Source: Candidatus Obscuribacterales bacterium
Lineage (GTDB): Bacteria; Cyanobacteriota; Vampirovibrionia; Obscuribacterales; Obscuribacteraceae
Length of the DNA: 64,000 bases
Direction of reading: 5' to 3'
NCBI GenBank assembly: GCA_021732085.1
Contig: JAKFVQ010000004.1
Coordinates: 84,418-148,417, forward strand
Part shown: in pieces, positions 27,692 to 37,713 of the stretch
How positions within the stretch are numbered: the first letter of the stretch is position 1
Layout: the number at the start of each line of letters is the position of its first letter
Made by a program: the position numbers and the translations under genes
Notes under the pieces: generated by a model
Database searches by the model: none
What the model saw: the letters and a program-made list of their open reading frames with translations, nothing else
Told to the model about the DNA's origin: nothing

Positions 27692-30601
27692 TTGTCGTCC
27701 AGCCCCAGCCATAAACTGCCGGTACTGACGAAGTTCCCAGCCGCATTCGTTGAGGTGGGGCTCTTTTTTGGACTTGCCATTTTAGCATTTGCTGCTCAAG
27801 TATTCCTGCTGAACAATCCACTTTTGTCTCAGCTTTTCGACTCACTTGGTTACATGTGGACCGCAGGTTATCTGCAGAAGGCGCTGAGCTGGAATCAACT
27901 GAGCCAGATTGCTCATTTCGTCCTCAGCGGATGCCCCCCAGAAGGAAGAGCCGCGTTGCTCGCTTCAATGCCAGGTCTGACCGAGATTATCAAAACAGGT
28001 CCGGTATTACCTGCGATGCTGGCAGCGGCGTATTCAATTCTCCACAAACCCTTAATCTCCTCCCAATGGGCAAGCAGTGCGTGGCTAATGATAGTTACAT
28101 CAGCGCTGACAATCGTACCGGTTTGGTTCTGGGCGCGCAAAATCGGTGGAGTGGGTGCCGCTCGTATCGCGGCTTTGCTAACAGTCTTTTATTCGGGATT
28201 TGGAGTTAACGCTGCGCGTGTGCTATCGGAAATCCCAGGTATCTTTGTGTCGGTGGCGGCACTGCTTTCATTCGTGATTGTTTTAATTACCAGCGCCAGC
28301 ATGAAAACAGAATATGCAGAAGGAAGCACTCGGAACGAACGCCGGCGCCAGAAACGCGGCGCCACTTTAATGCTGGCCGGCTTATCTTTGCTATCAGGGC
28401 TGCTTATCGGCCAGATGATGCTCGCGCGACCGACACTGCTGCCGGTGCCCATAATATTGCTGGCTTGCGCTCTGCTGACGTCTCATTTCAATAGACTCAA
28501 AGGACTAATAAGGCCTTCGATGTTCATCGGGCTGGCTGCTGGAATAATTCTTGTATTCTCACCATGGCTGGTATGTAAGCTAGTCCTAACCGGTACCCCA
28601 TCCATAATGGTTGAGCGCTACGGACCATATAACCTTTGCGCTGGCATGGATCTTCGAACTGATGGATGGGACGTGCTCCCCTCGGAGATGGTCAGCCATC
28701 CAAACCGCTTTAAGCTAACGATGAGCGAAGTCCTCAAACAAATAGCACGCCAAGCGCGAGAACAACCGGCGGCATTTTGCCAAATGCTATTGCGGAAGCC
28801 CTGCCGATTAATCGACACACCCTGGAACGATTTTCAGATCCGGTACTTAGGAATTCCCTGGCTTATTCAGCGTTTCTTACATCAACTTATTCTGCTCTGC
28901 GGAGCGCTGGGAATACTGATGATGCTTGGCGACGGGTGGAAGCGCAAGAATGTACTACTTGTAGCTTCAGGAACGGTGCTTGGCTCATTCGTTTGCTATC
29001 ACTTTATCTCGTGTATTTTCATAACGATGAGCCGCTATTTTGTGACTGCGGTACCCGAACTAATCATTCCAGCCGCCTACTTTCTCAGCCAGCTTAAACG
29101 CGACCGCCGCGTCCTTTTTGTCTTGGCTGGATTACTCTCTGCTCCGATTCTTTCTCTTGCAATAGATTATCTGATAGCGCCAGGGTACGGAAGACTCAGT
29201 GACATAAGCTCCGACTTCGGACTTCCACAAACAGCTTGGGTTCTGGCGTTTGTTCTAACAGCCATACTTATTCTTGCCATCATCTATCCCGCCACGCAAG
29301 TTTTCGTCAGCCTGCGAGGAAAGCTAGCGGCAGTTATTCTCACATTGCCAGTCAGCATTATATGCCTTATCTCCACATCTCATCAGCTCATGTGCTCAGA
29401 AGCAATTCTAAAGTTAGGCGCTGTGGATCGAAAGATTCTTCAATCGACAGTTGCCCTTCCAAATGGCACCGAATGCAATCAATGGTATCTGATAATCGAT
29501 GCCAACGACGCCTCAACCCGCGAGCCGGACCGCCACATTCGTCCTCTTTTGTCTGGTATCAATCTGCGATTGAACGGACGCGCACTGGAGGCTAACTGGC
29601 AGCCGCTTCTTGCGCTGGACAATGCGCGCAGAGAAGAGGTGATGTACCTGGCAGCATTTGCGTATTCGTCAGGCAAACGCGCAACAGATTTTAGACAGTG
29701 GATAGTTTGCGCCCTTCCGCGCGAGAATGTAAAAGAGGGCGAAAGTAATGTCATCGAACTATCCCTAAAGGATGATGGAAAACATCCAAAGATTTTTGCT
29801 GACTTCTGTGACGCAGCAGGCGACCGTATCCATAGTTTGTCGCTTACTGAATTCTCCTGGTCCAAAGGATTCTTTGCCGACACACCAGGCGAGATGCGTC
29901 TGGATCGCTTTTCGGTACAATCAGGACTAGCAAAGCCGCGGGCCGAAGCGTTGCGCGTCGCCGGTGCTGCATCGAAGCTAAAAGCGAGAATGTTTTTGCT
30001 CGGAACTAATAACAAGAATCTTCCCAACCTTTATCAATCGCCGCCTGAAATATTTAAAGCACCTGAGATAAATATCGGCCCGCACGAAAAGGAGATTTAT
30101 AGTACTTGGGATATCGATCTCAAGAAAAACATGAAAGAGAGTGGTAATACAGCGGCTGATGCAATCTCAGGACGAACGGTGCGGATAAGAGTTCGAGGAG
30201 AAATCAGATCGAACAATCCGCACGCAGATGGATCGATCGCACTCACCGAGAACTATTCAGGTGGCGAAAGTAACTACAGTGAATTCGCACCGCTGGCGCC
30301 CCAACATTTGCCCGCGGATCGCAACTGGAGACAGTTTCAGTTCGAGGACTATATCAAACCCGCCCTGGCACAAACGGATTTAAATGGCGTTAAAACTGGA
30401 AAAACGCTGAGATTAAGTGGACTCAAACTGCAATTCTCGGGACGTCCGTGGTGGGAAGTTCTGGCCTATGGCAACTTCAAGATTCGTTCGACAATACAAT
30501 TCAGAAATGTACAGGTCGAGGTCGAAACACTTCCTGCAATGGATCTGGGCACTGACTCGCCGCAGTGGTTCGAACTAAATTCAGCATTCTTGCGCGAGTG
30601 A
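27692..30601 (+). CDS. GT-C-type membrane glycosyltransferase with large soluble domain
   Basis: A 969-residue integral membrane protein. About a dozen hydrophobic segments fill residues 15-570 (GLFFGLAILAFAAQVFLL, AALLTVFYSGFGVNAARVLSE, LAAGIILVFSPWLVCKLVL, and others). The LFDSLGYMWTAGYL motif in the first loop and VLSEIPGIFVSVAALL resemble the ArnT/PMT (GT-C) layout with acidic residues in the first extracytoplasmic loop. A soluble C-terminal half (about 575-969) looks beta-rich and ends FELNSAFLRE. A TTG start at 27692 is inferred because no ATG precedes the first membrane segment. It follows the MBOAT-SGNH pair by 24 bp. Confidence 0.82.
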   Translation: MSSSPSHKLPVLTKFPAAFVEVGLFFGLAILAFAAQVFLLNNPLLSQLFDSLGYMWTAGYLQKALSWNQLSQIAHFVLSGCPPEGRAALLASMPGLTEIIKTGPVLPAMLAAAYSILHKPLISSQWASSAWLMIVTSALTIVPVWFWARKIGGVGAARIAALLTVFYSGFGVNAARVLSEIPGIFVSVAALLSFVIVLITSASMKTEYAEGSTRNERRRQKRGATLMLAGLSLLSGLLIGQMMLARPTLLPVPIILLACALLTSHFNRLKGLIRPSMFIGLAAGIILVFSPWLVCKLVLTGTPSIMVERYGPYNLCAGMDLRTDGWDVLPSEMVSHPNRFKLTMSEVLKQIARQAREQPAAFCQMLLRKPCRLIDTPWNDFQIRYLGIPWLIQRFLHQLILLCGALGILMMLGDGWKRKNVLLVASGTVLGSFVCYHFISCIFITMSRYFVTAVPELIIPAAYFLSQLKRDRRVLFVLAGLLSAPILSLAIDYLIAPGYGRLSDISSDFGLPQTAWVLAFVLTAILILAIIYPATQVFVSLRGKLAAVILTLPVSIICLISTSHQLMCSEAILKLGAVDRKILQSTVALPNGTECNQWYLIIDANDASTREPDRHIRPLLSGINLRLNGRALEANWQPLLALDNARREEVMYLAAFAYSSGKRATDFRQWIVCALPRENVKEGESNVIELSLKDDGKHPKIFADFCDAAGDRIHSLSLTEFSWSKGFFADTPGEMRLDRFSVQSGLAKPRAEALRVAGAASKLKARMFLLGTNNKNLPNLYQSPPEIFKAPEINIGPHEKEIYSTWDIDLKKNMKESGNTAADAISGRTVRIRVRGEIRSNNPHADGSIALTENYSGGESNYSEFAPLAPQHLPADRNWRQFQFEDYIKPALAQTDLNGVKTGKTLRLSGLKLQFSGRPWWEVLAYGNFKIRSTIQFRNVQVEVETLPAMDLGTDSPQWFELNSAFLRE

Positions 30602-30610
30602 TTTCAATTC

Positions 30611-33600
30611 TTACTGAAGACCCTGAATCGGCAGACTTAGCTGGAAGGCTGGCGTGAAAGCGAGCGGTTCGAGGCGTCCGTACTGCGCGAAATAAATCCA
30701 AGCAGTTGGCCGCACTTTGCACATCAGCTCAAAATCATCCACATAAACTGACAGCTGTGCACTATGCGTTGCCAGCTGCTTTTTCATTTCACGCAAATCG
30801 AAGTGATCGGTTTTGTAGTCGACTATTTGCCAGGAGGCATCAGGCATTTGCAAAAGCAGGTCAGGTCGCAATTCCTCGACGACTCCGCCAGCGCGAACAA
30901 TCGTGTAAGGATGTTCGTGCAAGCGCAGGCTGGCATTTCTCATCACCGAATGAAGACCGCTACTTGCAAAAATTTCAAGTAATCGAGTCGCCTCCGTAAT
31001 CAGATATTCAACAGCGCGCTGATCAAATATAGACACAGAATGGTGTTTGCAGAGAGCAAAAAGCGTAGCTTCCGACGGAAGCTCTAAATTGCTTCCGAGA
31101 CTGCTCATCAGTAAGTGGAAATAGTTGCCGACGATAGTTTGGTTGACTAATTGCTCCGCGCTGTCAGCGCACGAAACACGGACCAATTGCTGCCAGGGGA
31201 CCGGTTTGTAGAATTGGGTATTCTTTGCGATCGCCGAAGGGATTAGAGACAGATCAATGGATGCCGGTTCTGAGCTGGCATCTAAATCAGTGAATGTGCT
31301 CTCAAATTCCGAAGACATTTCTGGAAAGCTTGTTTCTCCAACCATAAAGTCGAGGTCCATTACTTCCTCGGGGCTCAATTTATCGGGTGCGGCAGAGAAT
31401 TCTCCGGGGAGCAGCTCTTCGGCAGCAACGTCGTGCAATTTGATGGGAGGAAGTAGGGATTCGATTTTGATTTGGGGACCTTCGGAGAAGAGCGAATCAG
31501 GCTCCTCGGAGAAGGGGGATTCGGGCTCTTGTGAGAAGGGCGATTCGGAATCTTCGACTGGAAGATCCTCAGCGGCTTTAGAAGCCGGCGGGAACCCTGC
31601 GGTCCCAGGAGTACTGCCAGCAGCCGCCGAAGCAGGCTGGAAGCTTGCGCTCCCATTTCCGGAAGCAGGCTGGAAGACGGTGCTCCCACTTCCCAAAGGA
31701 TGATCGGAGCCTGCGGTTTCGGGAACGCTGTCGAAAATACTGGTCATGGTGGCTTCATCGATTAATGATTCATTTGAATGGAGCTGCTGAATTAAGCGCC
31801 AGTTGCACGGCTCAAGTTCATTGTCGTTGGAGCAAAGACCTTCGTAAATCTCAGAGCCGGGCTCGGGCAAATCGAGTGCTCCGACAAGCCATGAGCCGAA
31901 GGACGCTCCACGGCGCGATCTGCTTGTAAGAAATAAACCGAGATAATCGCGAGGGCGGGTGAGCGCTACATATAGAAGTCGCTTCTTCTCTTCCTCACCC
32001 ATCGTTGAATTGAGTTTGCTGGCGGCGCAAAAGAAGGTCGGCTTTTCCTCCTCTGAATCGCGAGTCGGATCAAGTGCAATGGCAAAGTCTTTGCCGAAGA
32101 TCAACTTGGAAGAACGCTCCATAGCGCTTTTGCCAAGGCGCGGCAAAAGGACAGCTCCGAATTCCAAACCTTTCGAACGGTGAATGGTCATCAGGCGAAC
32201 TGAATCATCTGCCGACAAGGGTGCGTCAGTCAGATTCTTGACGCCGAGCTTTCGCATAGAGGCTAGAGATTCGAGGAATGCGCTCAGAGACATCTGTCGA
32301 TGACGGCAAGCAAGCGCAAGAAACTTCCATACATTTCTCGACTTTTGCCGCCCTGAGCGCGCAGCCATTAAGACAATATCAAATGCGGTATCAAGAACAA
32401 TCTTGCGCACAATTTCCGGCAATGTCATCTGTCCGACGCTGCGCTGTAAATCTTGCAAACGCTTCACGCATGAATAAATTACGTGCTCTCCGGGCTCCTC
32501 CGATTTTTGCCTCAGGTTCTGCCAGAGGGAGCCCTTGCCATTGGACGCAAGCTCGTGAAGAATGTCATCGGAAATCCCAAACATGGGCGAGCGCAGAACT
32601 GCAAAAAGCGCATGACTGTCTTGCGGGCTATCCAGCCACTTCAACATGTTCTCCAGATCAAATATTTCTTGTCGCTCGAGGAAACCCGAGCCAGCAATGC
32701 TAACGAAGGGTATCTTGGCTTGCGTCAACGCAAACTCGACAGCAGCAAAATCAGCATTAGCTTGCAAGAGAATAGCAAAGTCCGAATAGCGAATGGGTCG
32801 ACTGGCCCCGAGTTCCTTGTCAAAAATCGGTACAGCCGCATCCATCTTTTCTTGAATCCAATTGCTGATAGCGAGCCCTTCTGCTCTGTCTTCAGCGCTT
32901 CGCTCTTCAGCACTCTGGCCCTCGACCGGAGGTGTGTAGACAATGTCGATGCGAACAAGCTCATCATCTTTTTGCCGAGCCGGACGCAAAGCCTGAAAGC
33001 GAGACTTGTACGAAGCTGCATTATCCGCCGCATCAAACATTCGTCTGAACACTGTATTTACAAAATGGACGATTTCCGGATGGCTGCGGAAGGATTGACT
33101 TAAGGTCATGAGCTTGCCTTCCCCATCGAGCTCGGTTAAGCCAAATGCCGAAGCCAGCTCTTCATGCCCGTCGCCAGAAACGGACTGAATGTAGCGCTTG
33201 CATGTGTTGAAGGTGCCAACATCTGCGCCCTGAAACTTATATATAGATTGTTTGTCATCACCAATTAGAAAGAGCTTCGCGTGCTCGGCGGCCAAGGCAG
33301 AAAGCATTTGCGCCTGCATCCAGTTGGTATCCTGGAATTCATCAATTAACACCGCACGCAGGTTTCGAGTAAGCTGTTTTCTGGCAGAGGCGGATCTAGT
33401 GAGAAGGTGGTGGCAACGTTCGATCAGATCATCAAAATCAAGCTTCTGATGCGCAGCTTTCATTTCCTCATACTGACGAAGAACTTGATCGGCAAGACCG
33501 GTCAAACCGTGTATTAGCGTGATTGCAAGGTCATCAGCTGCTCCCAACTGTCCCGGATTTTTCTTGCACATTGACTTACATTGCGTGCGAATATTGCTCA

Positions 33601-34495
33601 TCGCCTGGCGAAGCTCCTTGCCGCTAGCACCACCTGCGGTGCGCGCCGAGTCCATCGCGGCAAGCTGCATTAAAGCACGCCAGCGATCGGCAACCGAGAA
33701 GGAAGAATCCTTTATCACCCTCAAGTATGAAAGCATTTCCCGCTGAGCCAGTCCAAGCTTACTGTCCCCATCGGACCAGATAGTTTCTTCCAAATCGGAG
33801 CTGTCGCGAGCGAATTCGGTATCGACAAGCAAATCCGAGAGCAACCTCTGCAAATCGGACTGCACAAAATCCTCCGCGAATTGTGTGATCGCATCTCTTC
33901 CGATACTAGCCCTACCGGAAGTCTGCTGTGCGAATTTGTTGCGCGCTTGCTTGTATTTCAGGGGGCTTTTAAGGAACTCCGACAACCAATCTTTCAATGT
34001 CTCAATTGGATAGTCGAGCAAAGCCTCTTCTGTCGCTGAAGGAGATTCGATCAGGCGGCGGATACAATCATCAAGGCATGCATTCAAAATCTCAGCACGC
34101 TCGAGATCATCCATGATCGCAAAATCGGGGTCGATGCCTGCCTCGGCGGGAAAATTCTTCAGCGTCGATTCGCAAAGTGAGTGAATAGTTCCTATGCGAG
34201 CTGACTCCAGTTCGGCCAGGAGCTTCGTCCAGCGCGCAGTAGACTCGTCATCTTGGCAGGCAGCAACGATTTTCGTCAACTCCAATTTGAGACGGCTGCG
34301 CATTTCTTCCGCCGCTTTTCTGGTGTAAGTAACAGCAATAATGTCGCTTATTTGTGCATCTGCGTTGGAGCGAAGAATGTTGATATAGCGCTCTACAAGA
34401 ACGAATGTTTTGCCGGATCCGGCACCAGCTGAGACTAGCACGTGCGAGCCGATTGATTCGATGGCGCTAACTTGTTCCTCAGTAAGTTTCGGCAT
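30611..34495 (-). CDS. addA: AddA-type helicase/nuclease
   Basis: A 1294-residue UvrD-superfamily ATP-dependent helicase with a C-terminal RecB-type nuclease, working with AddB in double-strand break resection. Helicase motifs: Walker A AGAGSGKTFVLVERYI (residues 23-38), LIDEFQDTNWMQ (motif II), FLIGDDKQSIYKFQGAD (motif III), LSQSFRSHPEIV (IV) and TIHRSKGLEFGAVLLP (V). The nuclease motif IVDYKTDHF and a following QLSVYVDDF are present near residues 1245-1275. A roughly 150-residue low-complexity insertion (about 925-1080), which includes a dispersed DNA repeat translated as xxFQPAS units (936-971), separates the two. Its start overlaps addB by 17 bp. Confidence 0.93.
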   Translation of the reverse strand: MPKLTEEQVSAIESIGSHVLVSAGAGSGKTFVLVERYINILRSNADAQISDIIAVTYTRKAAEEMRSRLKLELTKIVAACQDDESTARWTKLLAELESARIGTIHSLCESTLKNFPAEAGIDPDFAIMDDLERAEILNACLDDCIRRLIESPSATEEALLDYPIETLKDWLSEFLKSPLKYKQARNKFAQQTSGRASIGRDAITQFAEDFVQSDLQRLLSDLLVDTEFARDSSDLEETIWSDGDSKLGLAQREMLSYLRVIKDSSFSVADRWRALMQLAAMDSARTAGGASGKELRQAMSNIRTQCKSMCKKNPGQLGAADDLAITLIHGLTGLADQVLRQYEEMKAAHQKLDFDDLIERCHHLLTRSASARKQLTRNLRAVLIDEFQDTNWMQAQMLSALAAEHAKLFLIGDDKQSIYKFQGADVGTFNTCKRYIQSVSGDGHEELASAFGLTELDGEGKLMTLSQSFRSHPEIVHFVNTVFRRMFDAADNAASYKSRFQALRPARQKDDELVRIDIVYTPPVEGQSAEERSAEDRAEGLAISNWIQEKMDAAVPIFDKELGASRPIRYSDFAILLQANADFAAVEFALTQAKIPFVSIAGSGFLERQEIFDLENMLKWLDSPQDSHALFAVLRSPMFGISDDILHELASNGKGSLWQNLRQKSEEPGEHVIYSCVKRLQDLQRSVGQMTLPEIVRKIVLDTAFDIVLMAARSGRQKSRNVWKFLALACRHRQMSLSAFLESLASMRKLGVKNLTDAPLSADDSVRLMTIHRSKGLEFGAVLLPRLGKSAMERSSKLIFGKDFAIALDPTRDSEEEKPTFFCAASKLNSTMGEEEKKRLLYVALTRPRDYLGLFLTSRSRRGASFGSWLVGALDLPEPGSEIYEGLCSNDNELEPCNWRLIQQLHSNESLIDEATMTSIFDSVPETAGSDHPLGSGSTVFQPASGNGSASFQPASAAAGSTPGTAGFPPASKAAEDLPVEDSESPFSQEPESPFSEEPDSLFSEGPQIKIESLLPPIKLHDVAAEELLPGEFSAAPDKLSPEEVMDLDFMVGETSFPEMSSEFESTFTDLDASSEPASIDLSLIPSAIAKNTQFYKPVPWQQLVRVSCADSAEQLVNQTIVGNYFHLLMSSLGSNLELPSEATLFALCKHHSVSIFDQRAVEYLITEATRLLEIFASSGLHSVMRNASLRLHEHPYTIVRAGGVVEELRPDLLLQMPDASWQIVDYKTDHFDLREMKKQLATHSAQLSVYVDDFELMCKVRPTAWIYFAQYGRLEPLAFTPAFQLSLPIQGLQ
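31583..31689. repeat. Three copies of a dispersed 26-bp repeat inside addA
   Basis: Units at 31583-31608, 31631-31656 and 31664-31689 share the framework AGCAGGCTGGAAG..., ending in ...CTCCCA. The middle unit is identical over 26 bp to one at 58918-58943, outside any gene. On the coding strand of addA the units encode repeated FQPAS/FPPAS peptides within the low-complexity linker. Confidence 0.8.
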
Positions 34496-37400
34496 CGCCA
34501 GATTCCTCCATCACTGCCTTTAGTTCGGCAATGCGACAAACGCTCTTGTGATCGCAAGTTTTGCAAACATCTTTGCCATTCGGCTTTACGGAAAAAACGC
34601 CGCGCTCAATTTCGGCAATATATGACTTTACCAAAAACTCGGTGCGATCGATTATGTGTCCATGCTCGGGCGACTCGAAGTCAATTTTTCCCACACTGCG
34701 AGCCGAGCTTATGCTGAGATATTGCCCAGCCGAAACGCTGGTGTTTGGCAATATCGCCTTCTGCAAAGCCATTGCATAAATCGGCAATTGCAAGTTGCGC
34801 CCTTGCTCCGCCTCTTTGATGCTAATGCTGCGAGAACTGGATTTGTAATCGATCACACGGGCGAACTCCCGCTCAGCCGGCTCGGCGTCGGAGCCGGAAC
34901 TGTATTCACGCCGAAGGTCGACACGATCGATGCTGCCACTGAGCATAATCTTTTTGCCAAATTCGTCCTCCAAAACTAGCGGAGGAAATAGCGAATCCTT
35001 TCGGCCAAAACCAACCTCGAACATCTGAGGGAAGTAACCTTCAGCATCATCAGCTATTCGTTGAAGTTCGTTGCGGATGAAGCGACTCACGCGGAAGCGC
35101 AACTCTTTCTTCTCATGCTCGAAATAAGGTCCGGGTGTAAAGTCCGCGCGCTGATCCAACCATTGCAAACCAGCGGCAAAAGCGCTTTCGAAGAGTTCAG
35201 AAGCCCGCTCCTGCCTTAGCTCCGGCGCCACTTTCGCATACGCCTGGAAAAATAACTCGAGTACTTTGTGATAAGTCAAACCAATTAAAGCCGGTGTCAA
35301 AGCTCTCTCCGGTTCCTCCCGCGGCTTCATATCCAGAACATGACTGGTCCAGAATTTGAAAGGACATTTGCCGTAGTCATTTAATCTGCTTGCAGACCAC
35401 GTCTTTGGCAAATCGACAGACAGAGCACGGCAGTTGAAAAATTCCTCCAGATATCCGTTGTATGGGTTGGCTGTTTGGACATTCATACGACCGAGCACCG
35501 CCTGCAGTGCGCTCTGGATTGGAATCCATTGCAGGCTGATACCAGAACTAGCATTCGATAAACGGTCCAGTTGTTGATACTGTTCATGTTCGAGTGCTTC
35601 AGCATTCCAGAGCACCGAGGCAATTGCATCCCTTGACGAGAACGGGATTTGAAGACCATTGCGGAAAGGCGCCATTCGTTGTGTGCCCACGCCAACGCGA
35701 TCTTGAAGTTCAGACAAATAGAATGATGGCAGCAACTCTTCCGAACTGAGCTCATACTGAGCCTGGCTGAGCACAAGCCTGTCCTTGGCGCGCTCAAGTA
35801 ATGAATAGAACAAAGCCCTTTCAAAGCCAGGCTCATGGCGCGGATTGCGAATATCGATGCCGAAGCTTAACCAGCGCTTCGTCTCTTCCGGGCTTAAGAA
35901 ACCTTTGGCCGAAACGTGCCTGGGGAAATCTCCCTCAACCATTCCACAAATGTATATTTCGCAGAAGGGGCGATTTGCCGCCAGTTCTGCCGAACTGATT
36001 GTGATGACTTCATTATCCGGTCTGGGACGCGGAAAGTTGCTGCGTTCAATCAGTGACTGAAAGCGTTGGAAAAACTCAGCGAATGTTTCCAACTCAAGGC
36101 CCAGCATGTCTTGTTGAACACTCATTACTTTTAAGCAGCGCCGCACCGCCTTTATCGTTTCGCGTTCGGCATTAGCACGGGCTGAGCGAAGATCGTGCTC
36201 GCTACCGGGCAAACGTACATACTTATCAATCAGATCTTCAAGCTGACGGCAATTTGCCCGCACGTCTTTCTCATCTTCAGCAAAATTAAAGTCCGCAAGA
36301 AACGTAAGCAAACCAGGAATTGGCTCCGAGAACTGCTCCGCAAGCGCCTTTTGCCAGAGCTCAAAAGATCCGACCAAGCGCATTTGATATGAGAAACGAT
36401 CTAACTGGCTCACCGTACGCGGTGACAATCCAATTGCCTCAAGATTCATGTATGGGCTGCGCAGAATGTCAATCAAATCCTTGCGCTTAAACTCGTTCTG
36501 ACTGAGCAGGAAAAGTTGCTTGAGGAACTGCCAGGGAGCCAGCTCCGCGATAGACGCGGAGCCATCGATAAAGTAATTGAGGCCAGCTTCCTCGAACGCA
36601 GCTTCAACAGCGCCCGCATAAGCATCATAAGAACGAATTATTACAAGCAGCTCGGATGGCTTCTTCTTCCTTTCACTAAGCGCAATTTTCAAGTTCCGAA
36701 CTAGCTCGCGCATCTCAATGAAGCGGTCCAAGCTGGAGCTTGATTCCACTGAACAAAAGGTGTTGCTTGCATTTTCCTGCGGCGCGGACATGAGCTTGAT
36801 TCGAGGCCGGAGGTTCAAGATAAGCTCCTCGAACGACGCTTCCTTCCAGCGGTAGTCCTCGGCGCACTGCCGCAAAGCTGCCCGCATCTTGTCCGGCCCA
36901 GAGCAAGGATCGTCTTCCAGCGGCCCGCTTGCTCCCTGGCTCACCGAGCAGCTTTCCGAAAGGCTATCACTTGCGTAATCAAAAGCTATCCGAGTTTTCT
37001 CTGCGCAACGTGCAAGTCCTGCAAAAATCTGCCCCTGTAAGTGACTGATCCGGTCGAAACCATCGATGACCAGCATTCCATAATCGTTTCGCGCGTCGGA
37101 AAACAAAGCTTCACGGCAAAGCATCGCCATCGTTTTTTGATCATGACTTGCCAAATCGGCTAGTTTTTCGCAATACCTTCGATATACCAGTGCCAACTCG
37201 AGAAAGCGTGACTCCTGGCAGCACGATTCTTCAAGCCGGGCGAAAAGGTCATCAGGAGCCAGCCCAGCCCGTTGAAACTCGTCAATCAATTCCAGCTCGG
37301 CCGAAGCTGTACCCTGAAATTCAGAGATGGCAGAAAGCGAATTAATTTCGCCGCGTCCCTTCATCTCCGAAAGCACCCTTGCCATAATGGCTGGGCGAAT

Positions 37401-37691
37401 CTCCTCCGGCACCACGGTAACCTCCCCGCGGCGCTTTCTGAGCTCCTCAAGACAAGCTTGATAGAAAGGCGTGATCTGGACGCCAAAAAGTCCGGCGATT
37501 TTTTGCGCCTCCAACTCTTTATGCAAAATTTCTTTGAACAACTTTCCATATCGAGCTGACGGCACCAAAATCAGTGCCGCTTTCAATGGAAATTGTTTTT
37601 TGAACGCCAGCAACTCAGCGACAAGCGCTCTGGTTTTTCCAGAACGATACGCGCCCAGCAGTAGCTCGATGTCGAGCATTACTGATTCCAT
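34479..37691 (-). CDS. addB: AddB-type nuclease with Fe-S cysteines
   Basis: The AddB partner of the AddAB complex: an inactive helicase-like N-terminus with a P-loop (LLGAYRSGKTRALVAE, residues 11-26) and a C-terminal PD-(D/E)XK nuclease with RVIDYKSSSRS and QLPIYAMAL. The iron-sulfur cluster cysteines typical of AddB are visible as one Cys in NDYGKCPFKFW and three in CKTCDHKSVC at the C-terminus. The length of 1070 aa suits the family. ATG 37691 is chosen (AGGT about 7 nt upstream); the longer frame to 37799 would run into cysK. It sits 22 bp after cysK and overlaps addA, so this is one operon. Confidence 0.92.
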   Translation of the reverse strand: MESVMLDIELLLGAYRSGKTRALVAELLAFKKQFPLKAALILVPSARYGKLFKEILHKELEAQKIAGLFGVQITPFYQACLEELRKRRGEVTVVPEEIRPAIMARVLSEMKGRGEINSLSAISEFQGTASAELELIDEFQRAGLAPDDLFARLEESCCQESRFLELALVYRRYCEKLADLASHDQKTMAMLCREALFSDARNDYGMLVIDGFDRISHLQGQIFAGLARCAEKTRIAFDYASDSLSESCSVSQGASGPLEDDPCSGPDKMRAALRQCAEDYRWKEASFEELILNLRPRIKLMSAPQENASNTFCSVESSSSLDRFIEMRELVRNLKIALSERKKKPSELLVIIRSYDAYAGAVEAAFEEAGLNYFIDGSASIAELAPWQFLKQLFLLSQNEFKRKDLIDILRSPYMNLEAIGLSPRTVSQLDRFSYQMRLVGSFELWQKALAEQFSEPIPGLLTFLADFNFAEDEKDVRANCRQLEDLIDKYVRLPGSEHDLRSARANAERETIKAVRRCLKVMSVQQDMLGLELETFAEFFQRFQSLIERSNFPRPRPDNEVITISSAELAANRPFCEIYICGMVEGDFPRHVSAKGFLSPEETKRWLSFGIDIRNPRHEPGFERALFYSLLERAKDRLVLSQAQYELSSEELLPSFYLSELQDRVGVGTQRMAPFRNGLQIPFSSRDAIASVLWNAEALEHEQYQQLDRLSNASSGISLQWIPIQSALQAVLGRMNVQTANPYNGYLEEFFNCRALSVDLPKTWSASRLNDYGKCPFKFWTSHVLDMKPREEPERALTPALIGLTYHKVLELFFQAYAKVAPELRQERASELFESAFAAGLQWLDQRADFTPGPYFEHEKKELRFRVSRFIRNELQRIADDAEGYFPQMFEVGFGRKDSLFPPLVLEDEFGKKIMLSGSIDRVDLRREYSSGSDAEPAEREFARVIDYKSSSRSISIKEAEQGRNLQLPIYAMALQKAILPNTSVSAGQYLSISSARSVGKIDFESPEHGHIIDRTEFLVKSYIAEIERGVFSVKPNGKDVCKTCDHKSVCRIAELKAVMEESGDAETY

Positions 37692-37713
37692 TCGGATACC
37701 TATGTCGTTTTGC

